NCBI GenBank assembly: GCA_949300385.1
Contig: CASGDZ010000001.1
Coordinates: 221,461-275,764, forward strand
Source of the DNA: an uncultured Christensenella sp.
GTDB taxonomy: Bacteria > Bacillota > Clostridia > Christensenellales > UBA1242
Direction: 5' to 3'
Length of the DNA stretch: 54,304 nucleotides
The notes under the pieces: model-generated
Seen by the model: the letters and a program-made list of their open reading frames with translations, nothing else
Database searches by the model: none
Told to the model about the DNA's origin: nothing
In this document: positions 27,071-37,113 of the stretch, in pieces
Numbering within the stretch: the stretch's first letter is position 1
How the letters are laid out: each line of letters starts with the position of its first letter
Made by a program: the position numbers and the translations under genes

Positions 27071-27099
27071 ATTTTACAAATTTAGTCGTTTTTTGTCAA
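27071..27099 (-). promoter_or_regulatory. Promoter of the phosphorylase-tsaE-tsaB-rimI operon
   Basis: Perfect TTGACA (27094-27099), a 17-base spacer and TAAAAT (27071-27076). The short leader contains GAGG. Confidence 0.75.
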
Positions 27100-27145
27100 A
27101 TGATATCAAAATATATTGATGATTAAAATAAAAATGATGTAAACA

Positions 27146-27973
27146 TTGTTTACTTACAAATTATTTGGCAAAAATTATAGCATGTCAAGATTCAAAATTG
27201 TAAACTTAATCGATAAAATCTTTGTTAGCGTCGCAATATTTTTGCTCGTTTATGCATGGGTAAATTTTTATATTAGAAATTTATTTACCACTTTTATAAT
27301 CTCATTAATCGTCAGTTTTGCCATTATATTTGTTTTGTACTATATCTTAGAAAAACGCGAATATAAATTTCAATTGACGAAACAAGAAAAAGACAAATTT
27401 TTAAAGACGATACTAGCCTTTCGACTTCTGCCTAAAAAAGAAAAACAAAAGATGTTAGCAGATATAATAGAAAAATCAAATGGCAGAATAATTGACCAAA
27501 GCCATTTAACTTTTGTTAAAGATGAAAAAACTCATATAGTTTTGCTAGCAACCAATATAGAGCAATTAACTAATAATGATATCGTCAATCTAATAGATTC
27601 AAATTTAAATGAAAAAGTAGATGTCATTGACATAATATGCAATGATATTTCATTAAATATAAAAACTGATTATCTAAAAACTACTACCATAAACTTAATA
27701 GACAAAAACAAATTTTACAATGATTATATTCTAAAATATGGTATAAATATTGACCTATCCGACTTAGATAATAGTATTAACAAAATAAAATTTAAAGATA
27801 TATTGCGTGGCATGTTTTTGCCCTTTAAAGCACGTTCATATTTTATATGCGGTTTAATATTAATATTTAGTAGTATACTGCTTCCTTATCATGCATATTA
27901 TTTAATCTTTGGTTCAATGTTCATGCTGTTTAGCATTATTTGTAAAATCTTGCCAAAATTTACATCTCACTAA
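27146..27973 (+). CDS. Membrane protein of unknown function, possible endonuclease-like core
   Basis: This protein of up to 275 residues has two N-terminal hydrophobic helices (about residues 26-44 and 49-67), a soluble middle of about 160 residues and two C-terminal helices (about 231-270). The middle ends with KTTTINLIDKNKFYNDYIL, which faintly resembles the end of Mrr-type restriction-endonuclease-like domains; I would not rely on that. The first in-frame start is TTG at 27146, with an ATG at 27182; neither has a clear ribosome binding site. It converges on and overlaps the cysteine desulfurase gene by 14 bases. Confidence 0.65.
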   Translation: MFTYKLFGKNYSMSRFKIVNLIDKIFVSVAIFLLVYAWVNFYIRNLFTTFIISLIVSFAIIFVLYYILEKREYKFQLTKQEKDKFLKTILAFRLLPKKEKQKMLADIIEKSNGRIIDQSHLTFVKDEKTHIVLLATNIEQLTNNDIVNLIDSNLNEKVDVIDIICNDISLNIKTDYLKTTTINLIDKNKFYNDYILKYGINIDLSDLDNSINKIKFKDILRGMFLPFKARSYFICGLILIFSSILLPYHAYYLIFGSMFMLFSIICKILPKFTSH

Positions 27974-29078
27974 TTTTACTAAGTGCATATATTAATTTAT
28001 CTATTTCTTGCTCCGTATTATTAAAATCTAAAGATATACGGACTGCGCCTTCTTTTTCTGTGCCTAAGTGTTTGTGTATCAATGGTGCGCAGTGCAATCC
28101 TGCTCTAACACATATATTATATTTTTCGTCTAAAAGATTCGCAACTAACGAACTATCCATTCCCTCTATGTTTATAAGTGCAATATTTTTTGAATTGGGT
28201 TTTGAATATATTTTTATAAATTTTAAATTTTTTAGTGAAAAATATAGATATTTTGTTAATTTTTCTTCAATTTTTATTAAATTTTTAAAATTTTTTGATA
28301 AAAACTCAATTCCTGCTTTTAAACTAATAATTGGAATCGTAGGTATTGTTCCCGCTTCAAACCCTTCCGGAATTGTTATTGGTTGATTTAAATTTGCACT
28401 TTCTGTACCCGTTCCGCCAAAGATTAATGGGCGCAATTTAACTGTATTTTTTACAATAAGTCCACCAACACCAGTAATCGATAACAATCCTTTATGACCA
28501 GAAAAAGTATACATGTCTATATTTAGTTCATTTAAGTTTATATCAATATGCCCACTAGCTTGTGCTCCGTCAACTAAATATAGAATATTGTATTTTTTAC
28601 AAATTTTACCTACCCTATCAATATCACATAATTCGCCAGTTACATTTGAGACTGATGTGGTTATTATCAATTTTGTATTAGGTTTTATCTCTTGCTCTAT
28701 TAAGTTAGGTACCTCAGACATATCACAATCAATTATACTAACTTCAACACCTTTTGATTTTAAAAATTCTAGCGGTCTTAGTACTGAGTTGTGTTCATAT
28801 ATCGTTGCAATAACATGATCGCCCTTATTTAATATTCCAAAAATTGCAAGGTTTAAAGATTCTGTACAATTTTTCGTGAACACAACTTCATAATCATAAG
28901 CATGAAAAAATTGTTTCACCTTCTCTCGTGTCTCATAAATTATTTCAGCAGTTTTGACCGAATATTTATGACCACTCCTACCCGGGTTTGCAGTAAATTT
29001 ATTAATAGAATGATTGAGTTCATATCTGACAATTTCTGGTTTATAAAAACTTGTAGCCGCATTATCAAAGTATATCAT
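27960..29078 (-). CDS. Class V aminotransferase, cysteine desulfurase type
   Basis: This PLP enzyme of about 372 residues mobilises sulfur (or selenium) from cysteine. It opens YFDNAATS, has VDGAQASGHI, the PLP lysine in TFSGHKGL (Lys196) and a C-terminal catalytic cysteine in VRAGLHCAPL (Cys330). It fits the cysteine desulfurase/selenocysteine lyase subgroup often found beside DUF3343. I take the ATG at 29078 (MIYFDNA), with another in frame at 29087. No IscU/SufU scaffold is adjacent. A DUF3343 gene is divergent across a 45-base gap holding a long inverted repeat. Confidence 0.92.
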   Translation of the reverse strand: MIYFDNAATSFYKPEIVRYELNHSINKFTANPGRSGHKYSVKTAEIIYETREKVKQFFHAYDYEVVFTKNCTESLNLAIFGILNKGDHVIATIYEHNSVLRPLEFLKSKGVEVSIIDCDMSEVPNLIEQEIKPNTKLIITTSVSNVTGELCDIDRVGKICKKYNILYLVDGAQASGHIDINLNELNIDMYTFSGHKGLLSITGVGGLIVKNTVKLRPLIFGGTGTESANLNQPITIPEGFEAGTIPTIPIISLKAGIEFLSKNFKNLIKIEEKLTKYLYFSLKNLKFIKIYSKPNSKNIALINIEGMDSSLVANLLDEKYNICVRAGLHCAPLIHKHLGTEKEGAVRISLDFNNTEQEIDKLIYALSKISEM

Positions 29079-29114
29079 ATAACACATTATGAAAAATTAG
29101 AATATTGTGTTATA
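29078..29114. promoter_or_regulatory. Inverted repeat between divergent cysteine desulfurase and DUF3343 genes
   Basis: A perfect 9-base inverted repeat, TATAACACA (29078-29086) and TGTGTTATA (29106-29114), has a 19-base AT-rich centre. It covers the desulfurase start codon and ends ten bases before the DUF3343 ATG. It could be a shared operator or an mRNA hairpin. Confidence 0.5.
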
Positions 29115-29123
29115 GAGGCAGAT

Positions 29124-29384
29124 ATGAAATACTTAATCATTGCATTCAAATCGCGTAACAATCTGTTTAATATTAACAAAATTTTACAAAAACACGGAAT
29201 TAACACTGCCGTTGTAAATACTCCAAGAAATATATCAATAAGTTGTGGGCTTAGCATTAAGGTAGAGATAAAAGCATTAGACCTTTGCAAAAACATAATT
29301 TCACGAGCGCAATTAAACGACTTTATGGGAATTTATATCGTAGAGCGTATAAACAATCATGAACAAGTAACACGCGTATTTTAA
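29124..29384 (+). CDS. DUF3343 protein, putative sulfur/selenium carrier
   Basis: This 86-residue protein begins MKYLIIAFKSRNN and reads ISISCGLSIKVE in the middle, with a conserved cysteine in SCG, typical of DUF3343 proteins described as putative Se/S carriers. I start at the ATG at 29124 because AGAGG lies seven bases upstream; an open frame continues further upstream but runs antisense to the desulfurase gene. A divergent cysteine desulfurase neighbour fits a role in accepting its persulfide. Confidence 0.82.
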   Translation: MKYLIIAFKSRNNLFNINKILQKHGINTAVVNTPRNISISCGLSIKVEIKALDLCKNIISRAQLNDFMGIYIVERINNHEQVTRVF

Positions 29385-29416
29385 GCATGTTTTAAAAGGC
29401 GTTTTACTTAAAAAGA

Positions 29417-29445
29417 TTGACTAAATTATATAATTTTGATATCAT
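29417..29445 (+). promoter_or_regulatory. Promoter placing the nth transcript start at the ATG
   Basis: TTGACT (29417-29422), a 17-base spacer and TATCAT (29440-29445), then six bases (ATACAC) and the ATG at 29452. No Shine-Dalgarno site is present. Confidence 0.65.
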
Positions 29446-29451
29446 ATACAC

Positions 29452-30120
29452 ATGGGAAAATTCGATAAAGTCTTCTCTTATCTTGACGAACTTTATCCCG
29501 CACCGCAATGTGCGCTAAATTTTTCTAACGCATATGAATTACTTGTGGCGGTCATACTCTCTGCTCAATGTACAGATGTGCGCGTCAACATTGTTACAAA
29601 AGATCTATTCAAACTTGCTAATACGCCTGAAAAAATGCTTAAACTAGGAATGGATAAACTAAAAGAAATCATTCGTCCTTGCGGATTCTTTAATACTAAG
29701 GCAAAAGCAATTATGGAGTCCAGTAAGGATATTATTGAAAGATTTAATGGGCAAGTCCCCGACAACATGGAAGACTTAACATCACTTCGTGGCGTTGGAA
29801 GAAAAACAGCAAATGTTGTAATAGCAAACGCTTTTGGTGGACAAACTATTGCTGTAGATACACATGTACATAGAGTATCTAAGCGACTTAATATGGCAAA
29901 AAAAGACTCTACTCCATACGAGTGCGAAATGGCACTATTAAAAATTGTAGATAAGGATAAAAGGTCAAAATTTCATCATCAAATGATTTGGTTCGGACGC
30001 GAGCATTGCAAAGCGATAAAACCTTTGTGCGATGATTGTGAATTAAAAGATAGTTGTTCGTATTATAAAGAAAAAAATAAATCAAAAACTAATAAAAAAA
30101 TAAAAACTAAGTCTATTTAG
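29452..30120 (+). CDS. nth: Endonuclease III
   Basis: This 222-residue base-excision repair glycosylase removes oxidised pyrimidines and nicks at abasic sites. The helix-hairpin-helix LRGVGRKTANVV carries catalytic Lys118, and VDTHVHRVS carries Asp136. The C-terminal [4Fe-4S] cluster ligands are Cys186, 193, 196 and 202 with the canonical 6-2-5 spacing. A short lysine-rich tail follows. The ATG is directly after a -10 element, suggesting leaderless expression. Confidence 0.97.
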   Translation: MGKFDKVFSYLDELYPAPQCALNFSNAYELLVAVILSAQCTDVRVNIVTKDLFKLANTPEKMLKLGMDKLKEIIRPCGFFNTKAKAIMESSKDIIERFNGQVPDNMEDLTSLRGVGRKTANVVIANAFGGQTIAVDTHVHRVSKRLNMAKKDSTPYECEMALLKIVDKDKRSKFHHQMIWFGREHCKAIKPLCDDCELKDSCSYYKEKNKSKTNKKIKTKSI

Positions 30121-30128
30121 CAAAATAA

Positions 30129-31427
<1,299 letters not shown>

Positions 31428-31436
31428 GGAGAATTT

Positions 31437-31730
31437 ATGATTACAAAAAAAGAGCGTATAACATTAAGGTCGTTAGCTAGTCAAATAAAACCGACAATTT
31501 GGGTAGGAAAAGACGGATTTACTGATAATCTATTAAAGCAAATAGAATCTGAGTTATTCGACCATGAATTAGTTAAAATTAGCATGCAAGAAAATTCTGA
31601 TCCAATCACTGAATTCGAATTAAGCGAACTTGCAGTCAAATTAGGAGCAGAAGTTGTAACAACTATTGGTAGAAAAATTGTCTTATACAAGCATAGCGAA
31701 AAGAAAGGTATTAAGCATAAACTCGCTTAA
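31437..31730 (+). CDS. yhbY: YhbY-type RNA-binding protein (CRM domain)
   Basis: This 97-residue single CRM-domain protein associates with pre-50S ribosomes. The opening LRSLASQIKPTIWVGKDGFT and the GxxG-like end TIGRKIVLYKH are diagnostic. TAAGGAGAATTT precedes the ATG. It is co-transcribed with obgE. The following 139 bases (31731-31869) are AT-rich with no clear terminator or gene. Confidence 0.95.
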   Translation: MITKKERITLRSLASQIKPTIWVGKDGFTDNLLKQIESELFDHELVKISMQENSDPITEFELSELAVKLGAEVVTTIGRKIVLYKHSEKKGIKHKLA

Positions 31731-31869
31731 TATTTTTTATTTTTTAAAAAATTTTAATAATTTTAATAATTTATAAATTTTTGATTAAATTTTATATAAA
31801 AATGGTTAAAAATAAAAAATTTACTAAATATTATATAAATACTCAGTTAAAAAATAGTACAAATTAATA

Positions 31870-32385
31870 TTACTCTACACGCGTATATCCTTTGATTTGA
31901 AAATCTGTTTCTTTTAATTCGTGTTTATTAGATTTTGTCTTAGACACAGAGTTTCCTTTAAATAGTTCAAATATATTTGATAGTTCTCCGCCCTTAGTAA
32001 AATTTGACAATAGTGAAGAAAAATCAAAATTACCATTTGATTTTTCTTTACCACCAGTCAACATTGACATTATATTACTAAGCCCTCCTCCATTTTTAAA
32101 CAATCCTGCAAGCAAAGGGAAAAAACTTTTTAAATCAAACGGGAAATGAAATGGACTATTGTTGCTTTGCTTTGGCTCAGGTTTATGCTCGGGCTTTGGT
32201 TTCGGCTTTAAAGAACAATCGCGATCAGGTTTTTTAAAGTCGTTATCCAGATAATAATTTGGCAATGTTTCGTACGGCTCTTGAAATACTATTTTTTTCC
32301 GTTTTTTACTTTCATTACCATCAAAGTGTTGTATGTACGCGTTAGGCTCGACAAATAATGCATTTGTGTTATCTTCTATTTCCAT
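31870..32385 (-). CDS. Unknown protein with PKP linker and internal duplication
   Basis: This 171-residue soluble protein has no recognised domain. A charged N-terminus leads to a proline/lysine linker (LKPKPKPEHKPEPK, about residues 59-72). The C-terminal half holds two related segments: LLAGLFKNGGGLSNIMSMLTGG and LLSNFTKGGELSNIFELFKG, which looks like an internal repeat of a small amphipathic module. It is divergent from a 98-residue unknown protein and an S8 protease. A CATAAA ends seven bases before the ATG, but the -35 is weak. Confidence 0.6.
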   Translation of the reverse strand: MEIEDNTNALFVEPNAYIQHFDGNESKKRKKIVFQEPYETLPNYYLDNDFKKPDRDCSLKPKPKPEHKPEPKQSNNSPFHFPFDLKSFFPLLAGLFKNGGGLSNIMSMLTGGKEKSNGNFDFSSLLSNFTKGGELSNIFELFKGNSVSKTKSNKHELKETDFQIKGYTRVE

Positions 32386-32468
32386 ATTTATATTTATGAA
32401 TATTTGTCTTTTCTTGATATCATTTTAACAATCGTGTTTAATTTAACATATATAATCACGAGGTGATT

Positions 32469-32765
32469 ATGCCAAGAGATTTTAAAAGTTTTACAAATAA
32501 TCAAACTAAAAGCAATATGCAAAATGAAAAATTTAAACAAGATGAAAAAACTAGTGAATATCAAGAGATTATAGACAGATATAAAGATATGGATAATAAT
32601 GAATTAATGTCAAACCTTTTTAGTGAAGCAAGTAAACTAAAAAAAGAAGGAAAACTAGATAAATCTACCTTAGATAATTTAAAATCTAGTTTGAGTCCAT
32701 TCCTTAACAGCGAGCAACAAGATATGTTGTCCTCACTTATTCGCGCAATAGATGAGACTAAATAA
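32469..32765 (+). CDS. Small acidic helical protein of unknown function
   Basis: This 98-residue protein starts MPRDFKSFTNNQ at ATG 32469, supported by GAGGTGATT; an in-frame GTG at 32463 is inside that site. It is hydrophilic and mostly helical, with a C-terminal segment (LDNLKSSLSPFLNSEQQDML) resembling the helical modules of the divergent 171-residue protein in general character. It overlaps the S8 protease start by 14 bases and so is probably co-translated with it. No function is assigned. Confidence 0.7.
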   Translation: MPRDFKSFTNNQTKSNMQNEKFKQDEKTSEYQEIIDRYKDMDNNELMSNLFSEASKLKKEGKLDKSTLDNLKSSLSPFLNSEQQDMLSSLIRAIDETK

Positions 32766-33885
32766 AATTAGTCCAGACATATTAGAAAAAGTTTCCGTTT
32801 TAGAAAACAGCGTTTGTTCGCCCATTCCATTGTTGGTAGAAGCGGAAGATTTTTCTATGACAAAAAGGTTTTTAGATAAATTTAATTATACATATACTCC
32901 ATATCGATTTGCAAACTGCTTTTGCGTATACATGGATAATCAAGACTTAGATATCATTTCAAGTCAAAATTTTGTAAAATACATTCACTCTAACCCGCGC
33001 GTTATGGCTGAAAGTTTGAAAGACTATCCAATTTTCTTAGACAATTTAACATTAAATAAATTTTTAGGGCAAAATCAAACTATATGTTTTATTGATACAG
33101 GACTTTATCCGCATCTAGATTTTTTATTCCCTAAAAACAGAATATTAAAATTTATTGATTTTACAAAGAAAAGCAAAGTACCATATGACGATAATGGGCA
33201 TGGCACTTTTGTTTCGGGCGTTGCGTGCGGAAGCGGAATATATGATTTAGATAAAAGTGGTATATCGCCAAAGGCAAACATAATATCGTTAAAGGCGCTT
33301 TCAACCAATGGAAATAGCACAAGCAATGTCATTTTAGATGCTATGCAATGGGTGTACGAAAATCATAAAGTTTATAATATATCAGTCGTTTGTATGAGTT
33401 TCGGTGCAGATGTCATTAATGAAAATGATCCACTATCACGCGGTGCAGAATCGCTTTGGAAGCGCGGAATAGTTGTTGTAGCGGCTGCTGGAAATAGCGG
33501 TCCAAAAGAAAGAAGTATTAAATCTCCCGGAAACAATCCATATATTATAACGGTTGGTGCATTGGACACAAAAAATATGGACATAGCAGAATTCAGTAGT
33601 CGCGGACCAACTATCTATGGGCATAAACCTGACCTGGTTGCGCCTGCTGTTGATATCACATCTTGTAGCAACAAAAATACGCCATATACACTGATGTCTG
33701 GAACGAGCGTCGCCACTCCTATTGTCGCTGGAATATGTGCGGATATAAAATCGCGTTGGCCAAATATGAGTGCGGACGAAGTAAAAAAATTTCTACTTTC
33801 ATACTGCACACCAATAACGGGTGACAAGGACATTGAAGGTGCCGGATATATAAATTTTGAAAATCTAAAAAATAATGATTTGTAA
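32752..33885 (+). CDS. Subtilisin-like S8 serine protease, no signal peptide
   Basis: This 377-residue protease has the complete triad: Asp115 in ICFIDTGLYPH, His150 in DDNGHGTFVSG and Ser319 in LMSGTSVATP, with oxyanion Asn248 in AAAGNSGP. Residues 1-105 look like a short inhibitor-type prodomain. No signal peptide is present, so it is probably cytoplasmic, like intracellular or spore-associated subtilases. It is translationally coupled to the small upstream protein, a possible substrate or regulator. Its stop codon lies within the -35 of the next gene. Confidence 0.92.
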   Translation: MRLNKISPDILEKVSVLENSVCSPIPLLVEAEDFSMTKRFLDKFNYTYTPYRFANCFCVYMDNQDLDIISSQNFVKYIHSNPRVMAESLKDYPIFLDNLTLNKFLGQNQTICFIDTGLYPHLDFLFPKNRILKFIDFTKKSKVPYDDNGHGTFVSGVACGSGIYDLDKSGISPKANIISLKALSTNGNSTSNVILDAMQWVYENHKVYNISVVCMSFGADVINENDPLSRGAESLWKRGIVVVAAAGNSGPKERSIKSPGNNPYIITVGALDTKNMDIAEFSSRGPTIYGHKPDLVAPAVDITSCSNKNTPYTLMSGTSVATPIVAGICADIKSRWPNMSADEVKKFLLSYCTPITGDKDIEGAGYINFENLKNNDL

Positions 33886-33908
33886 TTAAAATATTTTTTT
33901 GATATAAT
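33880..33908 (+). promoter_or_regulatory. Promoter placing the degenerate ABC gene start at the ATG
   Basis: TTGTAA (33880-33885, overlapping the protease stop), a 17-base spacer and perfect TATAAT (33903-33908), then six bases (CATATC) and the ATG at 33915. Confidence 0.7.
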
Positions 33909-33914
33909 CATATC

Positions 33915-34544
33915 ATGATAAGATTACAAAATGTTTTTATTAAATATATTAAAAATTTTTATAGTTTATTTAATATAAATTTAGATATAAAAAACAACAC
34001 TCTTTTATTGGGCGATAAGATGAGTGGAAATTGGATAATACTTAGACTAATTGCGGACATCGACAAAAATTTTGACGGCAATATTTATATTGATGACAAA
34101 GATATTAAAAATATAAAAAATTATGAATTTGATTTAGCATATGTAGCTAAAAATCCATATTTGTTTAAATCAAATATGGAAAAGAATCTAGCATATCCAT
34201 TAAAAATTAGAAGAAAAATTTTAAAAATTAATAAAAATGATATTAAAAATAAAGTAAATTCGTTAATTTTACACTACAAATTAGAAAATTTTCCTAAAAA
34301 AATAAAGCAAATGAATTTATCTCAAAAAAAGATTATTTGCTTAGCTCGTGCTATAATTAGAAGTCCTAAGTATATATTAATTGAAAATTTCTTTGAAGAT
34401 TTAGATGAAAATTATATTAATTTAGCGATAAAAATGATAGATGAAAGTAATGCAATAATTATCGCAAGCGACTTAGACAAAAATGAGCATTTATACCCTA
34501 ATTTTAATCAAATAAAATTTAATTCGGGTAGCGTTGTGCAATAA
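33915..34544 (+). CDS. Degenerate ABC-type ATPase domain protein
   Basis: This 209-residue protein has the outline of an ABC cassette: MIRLQNVFIKYI opening, a Q-loop-like VAKNPYLF, a signature region MNLSQKKIICLARAIIRSP and IASDLDKNEHLYP at the end. The catalytic motifs are broken. Walker A reads LGDKMSGNWI (about residues 32-41) instead of GxxGxGKS. The signature lacks LSGGQ, and Walker B ends LIENF rather than LLDEP. No permease is adjacent. It is probably unable to hydrolyse ATP and may act as a binding or regulatory protein. Codon use is extremely A-rich. Confidence 0.72.
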   Translation: MIRLQNVFIKYIKNFYSLFNINLDIKNNTLLLGDKMSGNWIILRLIADIDKNFDGNIYIDDKDIKNIKNYEFDLAYVAKNPYLFKSNMEKNLAYPLKIRRKILKINKNDIKNKVNSLILHYKLENFPKKIKQMNLSQKKIICLARAIIRSPKYILIENFFEDLDENYINLAIKMIDESNAIIIASDLDKNEHLYPNFNQIKFNSGSVVQ

Positions 34545-34579
34545 AAATTTACAAAATAGTCTTGCGGTTTTACAAATAC

Positions 34580-34613
34580 AAAAAAACTCACCAAAACACT
34601 TGGTGAGTTTTTC
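34580..34613. terminator. Bidirectional terminator between the ABC-like gene and clpC
   Basis: A 10-pair stem (AACTCACCAA with TTGGTGAGTT) and 5-base loop are flanked by A-runs and T-runs on opposite sides, serving the convergent genes on both strands. Confidence 0.9.
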
Positions 34614-34637
34614 TATTTTAATTTTTTAATTTGCTAA

Positions 34638-37112
34638 TTATGATTTTTCTTCCTCTGTCTTTGTTAAGAAAGAAAGTACTCCGTCCTTGCAATCAACTAG
34701 AACTTTATCGCCTGATTTAATATCGCCACGCAACATTTTATCGGCTAATTCGTCCTCGATTTTTGTGGTTATCAATCTACGCAAAGGTCGTGCGCCAAAT
34801 TCATCATTTGTGCCATTCTTAACTAGATAATTTAATGTCGCTGTAGTGAATTTTAATTCAACATTACTTTGACGCAAATTCTTATTAAGATCGGCAAGCA
34901 TTTTCTTTGCAATATCTTTTAACACGCCTTGATCAAGTTTATTGAAGATAACGATATTATCAATACGATTTATAAGTTCTGGTTTGAAGTATTTTTTAAG
35001 TTCGTTCAACATGACTGCTGATTTATCTTCAACTTTTTTATCGTTAAATCCTAAATCAACACTATTTTTGTAAAGTTTATCACTACCAATATTAGATGTT
35101 AAAATAATGATAGTATTTTTGAAACTTACAACTTTACCATGGCTATCAGTTAGTCTTCCGTCGTCCAAAATTTGAAGAAGCATATTAAACACTTCTGGAT
35201 GTGCTTTTTCTATTTCATCGAATAGTACTACGCTATATGGTTTTCTTCTTACTTGTTCAGTAAGTTGTCCGCCATCATCGAATCCTACATATCCTGGAGG
35301 GCTACCAATAAGTTTACTTACGCTGTGTGCTTCCATAAACTCACTCATGTCAAGTCGAATAATCTTATTTTCATCGTCGAACAATGCTTCTGCAAGCGCT
35401 TTGCTTAATTCGGTTTTACCAACACCTGTTGGACCTAAGAATAAGAAACTACCGATTGGGCGCTTTGGATCTCTAATGCCTATACGGCTACGCCTAATTG
35501 CTTTTGCCACCTTTTCAACCGCTTCGTCTTGACCTTTAACTCTTTGCATTAAAGTCTTTTCGAGATTAAGCAACTTCTCTGCCTCTCCCTCAGTAAGTTT
35601 TGTTAGTGGGATATTTGTCCACTTGCTGACTACTTCGGCTACATCATGATCGGTTATTGTAGCGACTTCAGTGTTTGAATTTGGAGAAGATTTTTCGTGT
35701 TCAATTTCGTCTTTTAATTTTGAAATTTGGTCACGAAATTTGCTTGCTTTCTCAAAATCTTCTTGATTAACGGCATCTTCTTTTTCCGCCTCTAATTTCG
35801 AAAGTTTTTCACGCATAGCACGAACTTTTTTAGAATCATAATTTGTTCTAACCTTTGCCCTACTAGAAGCCTCATCTATCAAGTCAATTGCCTTATCAGG
35901 CAAGCTTCTATCTTGAATATAACGATCAGACAAATTGGCTGCTGCGCTTATTGCTTCATCACTAATTTTTACCTTATGAAATGCTTCGTAACTATCTCTA
36001 AGTCCACGCAGTATTTCAATAGTTTGTTCAACTGTTGGTGGGTCGACAGTTATAGGCTGGAATCTTCTCTCCAATGCCTTATCTTGTTCGATATATTTTC
36101 TATATTCGTCCGTTGTTGTAGCACCGATAGTTTGCATTTCACCACGCGCTAAATATGGTTTTAACATATCGGCTGGATTTGTTTCTCCCTTATCGCTACC
36201 AACTTGTGCAAGGGTATGAATTTCATCGATAAAAGTTATGATATTTTTATTAGAAGTGATCAATTCAATGGCATTTTTAAGTTTTTCTTCCATTGAACCG
36301 CGGTATTTTGTACCGGCCATAAGTCCACCAATATCTAATGAATAAATGGTTTTATTCTTCAAAAATGCTGGAACATCGCCTGATACGATCCTGCGTGCAA
36401 GGCCTTCAACAATTGCAGTTTTACCAACACCTGCTTCACCTATTAACACTGGGTTATTCTTTGTCTTACGGCAAAGTATTTCAATCATTCGCTCAATTTC
36501 ATTGTCTCGTCCTATGATTGGGTCGATTTTGCCATTTTTAGCACGCAAAGTAAGATCACTACCCATTTCAAGCAATTCAGGCGGAAGTTCGCTAGTATAA
36601 CTTTCTTGGTTAGAAGATCTATTGTTCCCCATACTACCAACTTGGACAAAGCCATCCGTATTGAAACTAGACTGTACTGAATTCTGATTTTGATTATTTG
36701 CGATCAAAGATATCGCTTTATTTCGCATTTCGTAAACATTTATTTTTAATGCATCTTGCAAAATTTTAATAGCAAAACTATCCTCTTGACTAAGCATAGC
36801 AACTAATAAATGCTCGGTAGATATATAATTTGTGCGTGTATGCTTAGCAACGCTACCTGCAATCATTAACAATTCTTTTACCCTTGGAGTTAACTCTACG
36901 CTACTAGAAGGTATATTCGAACTGGTGTTGTCTAATATCTCTGTCACGATATCACTATCGACACGATATGAATTTAGCAAGCGTTTTGATTTACTATCAA
37001 CTTTTGTAAGCGCATATAATATATGCTCAGTGCCTATCTCATTGCCATAATTTGAGGCAATTTTAGTTGCAACTTGCATACATCTATTCGCTAAATCGGT
37101 TAAATTGTACAT
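34638..37112 (-). CDS. clpC: ATP-dependent unfoldase ClpC
   Basis: This 824-residue Clp ATPase feeds substrates to ClpP. Its order is an N-terminal double Clp_N repeat (to about residue 145), first AAA+ with GEAGVGKT, a middle coiled coil with a UVR-like motif ([19 protein letters not shown]), and second AAA+ with GPTGVGKT and the C-terminal D2-small domain. AAAGGAGAATAAT precedes the ATG. It is the last gene of the ctsR-mcsA-mcsB-clpC stress operon, where McsB normally acts as the adaptor that marks substrates. Confidence 0.97.
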   Translation of the reverse strand: MYNLTDLANRCMQVATKIASNYGNEIGTEHILYALTKVDSKSKRLLNSYRVDSDIVTEILDNTSSNIPSSSVELTPRVKELLMIAGSVAKHTRTNYISTEHLLVAMLSQEDSFAIKILQDALKINVYEMRNKAISLIANNQNQNSVQSSFNTDGFVQVGSMGNNRSSNQESYTSELPPELLEMGSDLTLRAKNGKIDPIIGRDNEIERMIEILCRKTKNNPVLIGEAGVGKTAIVEGLARRIVSGDVPAFLKNKTIYSLDIGGLMAGTKYRGSMEEKLKNAIELITSNKNIITFIDEIHTLAQVGSDKGETNPADMLKPYLARGEMQTIGATTTDEYRKYIEQDKALERRFQPITVDPPTVEQTIEILRGLRDSYEAFHKVKISDEAISAAANLSDRYIQDRSLPDKAIDLIDEASSRAKVRTNYDSKKVRAMREKLSKLEAEKEDAVNQEDFEKASKFRDQISKLKDEIEHEKSSPNSNTEVATITDHDVAEVVSKWTNIPLTKLTEGEAEKLLNLEKTLMQRVKGQDEAVEKVAKAIRRSRIGIRDPKRPIGSFLFLGPTGVGKTELSKALAEALFDDENKIIRLDMSEFMEAHSVSKLIGSPPGYVGFDDGGQLTEQVRRKPYSVVLFDEIEKAHPEVFNMLLQILDDGRLTDSHGKVVSFKNTIIILTSNIGSDKLYKNSVDLGFNDKKVEDKSAVMLNELKKYFKPELINRIDNIVIFNKLDQGVLKDIAKKMLADLNKNLRQSNVELKFTTATLNYLVKNGTNDEFGARPLRRLITTKIEDELADKMLRGDIKSGDKVLVDCKDGVLSFLTKTEEEKS

Positions 37113-37113
37113 A

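Noticed and set aside
28902..29123. Longer N-terminus for the DUF3343 protein
   Set aside because: The extra 74 codons run antisense to the cysteine desulfurase, and the ATG at 29124 has its own AGAGG site and matches the family start.
33105..33624. Several minus-strand open frames opposite the S8 protease
   Set aside because: They are shadows of the protease gene, whose catalytic triad and frame are clear.
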